Origin: JAPYTU01 sp036166735
GTDB lineage: Bacteria; Bacteroidota; Bacteroidia; Cytophagales; MED-G16
NCBI GenBank assembly: GCA_036166735.1
Contig: JAYZHG010000016.1
Location: 1 to 8,921 of the forward strand
Length of the DNA: 8,921 nucleotides
Reading direction: 5' to 3'
In this document: positions 6,428 to 8,921 of the stretch, in pieces
Position numbering within the stretch: position 1 is the first letter of the stretch
Layout of the letters: every line of letters begins with the position of its first letter
The notes under the pieces: generated by a model
The model's input: only the letters and a program-made list of their open reading frames with translations
What the model was told of the DNA's origin: nothing
Databases searched by the model: none
Program-made: the position numbers and the translations under genes

Positions 6428-8849
6428 ATTTAGATGTAGTTTCTTTAATAAGATGATTTAAATATATAAGATGGTTCTTAGTATTACTATCTTTTGCTTG
6501 TTTAATTCCAGACTTAGTTTTTTTCTCTAAATTTATTAATTCAGCCAACAAAATTGGTCTTATATCTGATTCATCAAACTTTATATTAGATCCATATCTT
6601 CTATAATAACTTAACTGAGTTTGGTTTTCATTCATTAAATTAATAAGAATATTAACATACCCTTTTTGTAAATTTCTATTATATAAATTAATGCTCTGAT
6701 TAGAATATAAATCTTTCCAAATTGTTTTATGTAAATCATCTATCATTTCAGAAACAGTGTAAGATAAACTTTTATTTATTTGTTCATTCTCTATCATTCT
6801 TGCAAGTCTATTGTAATTAAACAACCTATTTAATGTATAAACTTGCAATGATCGTATTCTTTCTACTGAACCAATATTTTCAATTTTATCAAGTATATTA
6901 TTATCAACTAACCAATCTAAAGATCCAAAAATATAAGAATTAAGAAAATTAATAGCTGCTTTTTGCTGAGATTTAGGTACATGGACATAAACCGATCCTT
7001 CTTCTTCGTTACTTTTAAGATCCTCAAAAATTCCTCCAACATTTGTTGATACATGTCCTATATATCTTCTGAGTTGATTATTAACATTTAAATAAAGCTC
7101 TTTCAAATCATCATAATTTTTTCCTTCTTCATAAGACCACTCCAATAATTTAGGTAGGATTCTTTTAAGATTTTGTATCCCATAAAAACTTGCCATAATA
7201 TTGTCATCACCAATTGATTCAGTCTGTGAACGCGGATCAATGCCATTTGAATATCCAAACCAATACTCATAATCTCCTGAATGATTTTTAATCCATTCAT
7301 TTAAAATTTTTTGTTCTGATTTAGTACTTTCTCCATCAAAATAAGTATATCCCCATTTAATTGCCCATATATCATAGGTTCCAACCATAGGATAAAAATT
7401 AGTAACACCATCACCTGGTTGAGCTACATAATTAAATCTTGCATAATCCATTATGGAAGGGGCAACGCCATGAGATGAAGTAAAGAAAGGTGATCTCAAA
7501 CTATCAACAGGATATGCTGAACTAGATCCCATATTATGTTGTAACCCAATTGTATGACCAACCTCATGAGCTGAAACAAATCGAATTAATTGTCCCATTA
7601 CCTCATCATCAAATTTCACATCACGAGAGGTTTCATTAACGGCAGCCGTTTGAATCATATACCAATTCCTAAGTAAATTCATAACATTATGGTACCATCC
7701 AATATCACTTTCTAATATTTCTCCAGTTCTCGGGTCTGCTGTGTGAGGGCCATAAGCATTTTGTATATCCGAAGCATAATATCTCATCACAGAATATCTA
7801 GCATCTTCAGGAGTCCAATCAGGATCTTCTTCTTCAGTAGGAGGATATTTACCAATAATTGCATTTTTAAATCCTGCCGCTTCAAAAGCTACTTGCCAAT
7901 CATCAACACCTTGTTTTAAATATTTTCTCCATTTTTTAGGAGTAGAAGGATCTATATAATAAACAATAGGTTTTATAGGCTCAACAAGTTCACCTCTATT
8001 ATAAGCCTCAATATCTTTAGGAACTAATTTCCATCTACGTATATAAGTTGTAGATTTTGCTTTTTGTTCATCAAGACCATAATCTATTTGAGATTGAGAA
8101 AAAAATCCAACTCTTTGATCTCTAAGTCTAGGCTGCATTTTATTTTCAGGAAGCAGAAGCATAGAATTATTTATTTCAAGACTAATTGTTTGTGAATTTC
8201 TCAACGAAGGAGGCTCTGATGAGTTATAAGTCATAACACTTCTAGCCTCAATATTTATAGGAAAACTTTTAATTGATTCAATAAAAGACCTTTTTTTATC
8301 CAAAGAAGTTATTTTTAAACTTTTTCTTCTGTACTGAGGAAAACCAAGAGCTTTTACATCAGTTTTAAATAAAGGAGCAACATCAATAACAACAGAGCTA
8401 TCAGAAGGATTATACGTTTTAATATCAAAAGAATATAAAACAGGTTCAAAATTGGAATTTTTTACAGATTTAGAAATAGGTAATGTGTCCGATGCAATAT
8501 TTTCATAACTAACAATTCTTAAAAGTATTTTATCATGTTTTTTTTGCCATCTTAGTACCTGAGAATTTATTTTCTGACCACCATAACCAATACCACTAGC
8601 TGTTTTAGCAATTCTAGTTACCATTAACATTTCCTTTCCAAGGAGATCAGGAGATATTTCATATAAAAATTTATCGTTTTTGGAATGAACTTTAAATAAC
8701 CCTTCATCCGTTTTATATGAATCATCTATTATTTCAGAATATGTTTTCTCTTTTTTCTTTTTATCATCTTTTTTGTCATCTTCTTTGTCTTGGGCAATAG
8801 AAATAGTTGAAATTATAAATAAAAAGAGTATTAATAATATTTTTTGCAT
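6420..8849 (-). CDS. Exported metzincin-type zinc metallopeptidase (DUF5117/DUF4953 type)
   Basis: This 809-residue protein is a likely secreted or periplasmic zinc peptidase of a family common in Bacteroidota. Its substrate is unknown. A signal peptide (about 1-19, hydrophobic core LLILFLFIISTIS) ends at SIA before Q20, with no lipobox cysteine. A very charged Asp/Lys linker follows at 20-36. Residues about 37-285 fit the DUF5118/DUF5117 N-terminal region and about 290-600 the catalytic DUF4953 region. The active site is HEVGHTIGLQH at 428-438: H428, H432 and H438 are the expected zinc ligands and E429 the catalytic base. A metzincin-like Met-turn, SIMDY, sits at 465-469. The DPRTGEIL motif at 372-379 is also typical. 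The C-terminal third is mostly helical-looking and not assigned. There is no cysteine in the whole protein and no recognisable T9SS C-terminal sorting domain. The ATG at 8849 places the signal peptide at the very N-terminus. It stands alone on its strand and overlaps rluB tail to tail by 8 nt. Confidence 0.92.
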   Translation of the reverse strand: MQKILLILFLFIISTISIAQDKEDDKKDDKKKKEKTYSEIIDDSYKTDEGLFKVHSKNDKFLYEISPDLLGKEMLMVTRIAKTASGIGYGGQKINSQVLRWQKKHDKILLRIVSYENIASDTLPISKSVKNSNFEPVLYSFDIKTYNPSDSSVVIDVAPLFKTDVKALGFPQYRRKSLKITSLDKKRSFIESIKSFPINIEARSVMTYNSSEPPSLRNSQTISLEINNSMLLLPENKMQPRLRDQRVGFFSQSQIDYGLDEQKAKSTTYIRRWKLVPKDIEAYNRGELVEPIKPIVYYIDPSTPKKWRKYLKQGVDDWQVAFEAAGFKNAIIGKYPPTEEEDPDWTPEDARYSVMRYYASDIQNAYGPHTADPRTGEILESDIGWYHNVMNLLRNWYMIQTAAVNETSRDVKFDDEVMGQLIRFVSAHEVGHTIGLQHNMGSSSAYPVDSLRSPFFTSSHGVAPSIMDYARFNYVAQPGDGVTNFYPMVGTYDIWAIKWGYTYFDGESTKSEQKILNEWIKNHSGDYEYWFGYSNGIDPRSQTESIGDDNIMASFYGIQNLKRILPKLLEWSYEEGKNYDDLKELYLNVNNQLRRYIGHVSTNVGGIFEDLKSNEEEGSVYVHVPKSQQKAAINFLNSYIFGSLDWLVDNNILDKIENIGSVERIRSLQVYTLNRLFNYNRLARMIENEQINKSLSYTVSEMIDDLHKTIWKDLYSNQSINLYNRNLQKGYVNILINLMNENQTQLSYYRRYGSNIKFDESDIRPILLAELINLEKKTKSGIKQAKDSNTKNHLIYLNHLIKETTSKSI

Positions 8850-8878
8850 GATAAATTGATTTGAATTACTTTAAAAGA

Positions 8879-8909
8879 TAAATATATATCATTAAAACAA
8901 AGTACCAAA
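8879..8909 (-). promoter_or_regulatory. Candidate promoter for the metallopeptidase gene
   Basis: On the minus strand TTTG (8909-8906) is followed after 19 nt by TATATTTA (8886-8879), which matches TAnnTTTG at seven of eight positions. The spacing equals that of the nusA promoter. Transcription would start near 8872, giving a leader of about 20-25 nt. The region is extremely AT-rich, so a chance match is possible. The 72 bp between 8850 and 8921 hold no other visible feature. Confidence 0.4.
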
Positions 8910-8921
8910 AAAAGATATATC

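Noticed and set aside
7103..7300. 65-residue minus-strand open frame within the metallopeptidase gene
   Set aside because: It is a different frame of the same strand inside the peptidase coding region and has no independent support.
1..8921. Mobile element, CRISPR, toxin-antitoxin or defence system
   Set aside because: No transposase, integrase, array of spaced repeats, or small gene pair was found; nearly all bases belong to recognised housekeeping genes and one peptidase.

Overview
The window is AT-rich chromosomal DNA that looks like a member of the Bacteroidota, probably a low-GC, compact-genome flavobacterium-like organism. Three things point there. The NusA, IF2 and one-cysteine DksA-like proteins have the sequence style and lengths familiar from that phylum. 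A promoter with the Bacteroidota pattern TTTG-N19-TAnnTTTG stands before nusA. The right-hand gene is an exported metallopeptidase of a type abundant in that phylum. No clear Shine-Dalgarno sequences were seen at useful spacing, which is also typical of the group. The assignment rests on reading the proteins, not on a database search.

Layout: positions 1-1041 (minus strand) hold the N-terminal three quarters of cysteinyl-tRNA synthetase, cut off by the left edge. A 117-bp divergent intergenic region (1042-1158) carries the nusA promoter and a GC-rich, terminator-like hairpin just before the nusA start. From 1159 to 6427 (plus strand) five genes are packed with gaps of 10 nt or less or with overlap: nusA, infB, a dksA-like gene, scpB and an rluB-type pseudouridine synthase gene. 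On the minus strand a secreted metzincin-type zinc peptidase (6420-8849) converges on them, and its stop codon overlaps the end of rluB. The last 72 bp are its upstream region, with a plausible promoter. No tRNA, rRNA, CRISPR array, insertion sequence or phage gene was seen, and no stretch over 300 bp lacks a gene.

The plus-strand cluster is an information-processing operon. NusA acts on transcription pausing and termination, IF2 on translation initiation, the DksA-like protein probably on RNA polymerase, ScpB on chromosome condensation and segregation, and the RluB-type enzyme on 23S rRNA modification. The most interesting signal is the nusA leader: a short predicted transcript with a 7-bp G/C-rich stem and U8 tract ending 10 nt before the start codon of a protein that itself acts on hairpin-dependent pausing and termination. 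This suggests autogenous attenuation. No obviously novel multi-gene system is present; the content is mainly housekeeping.
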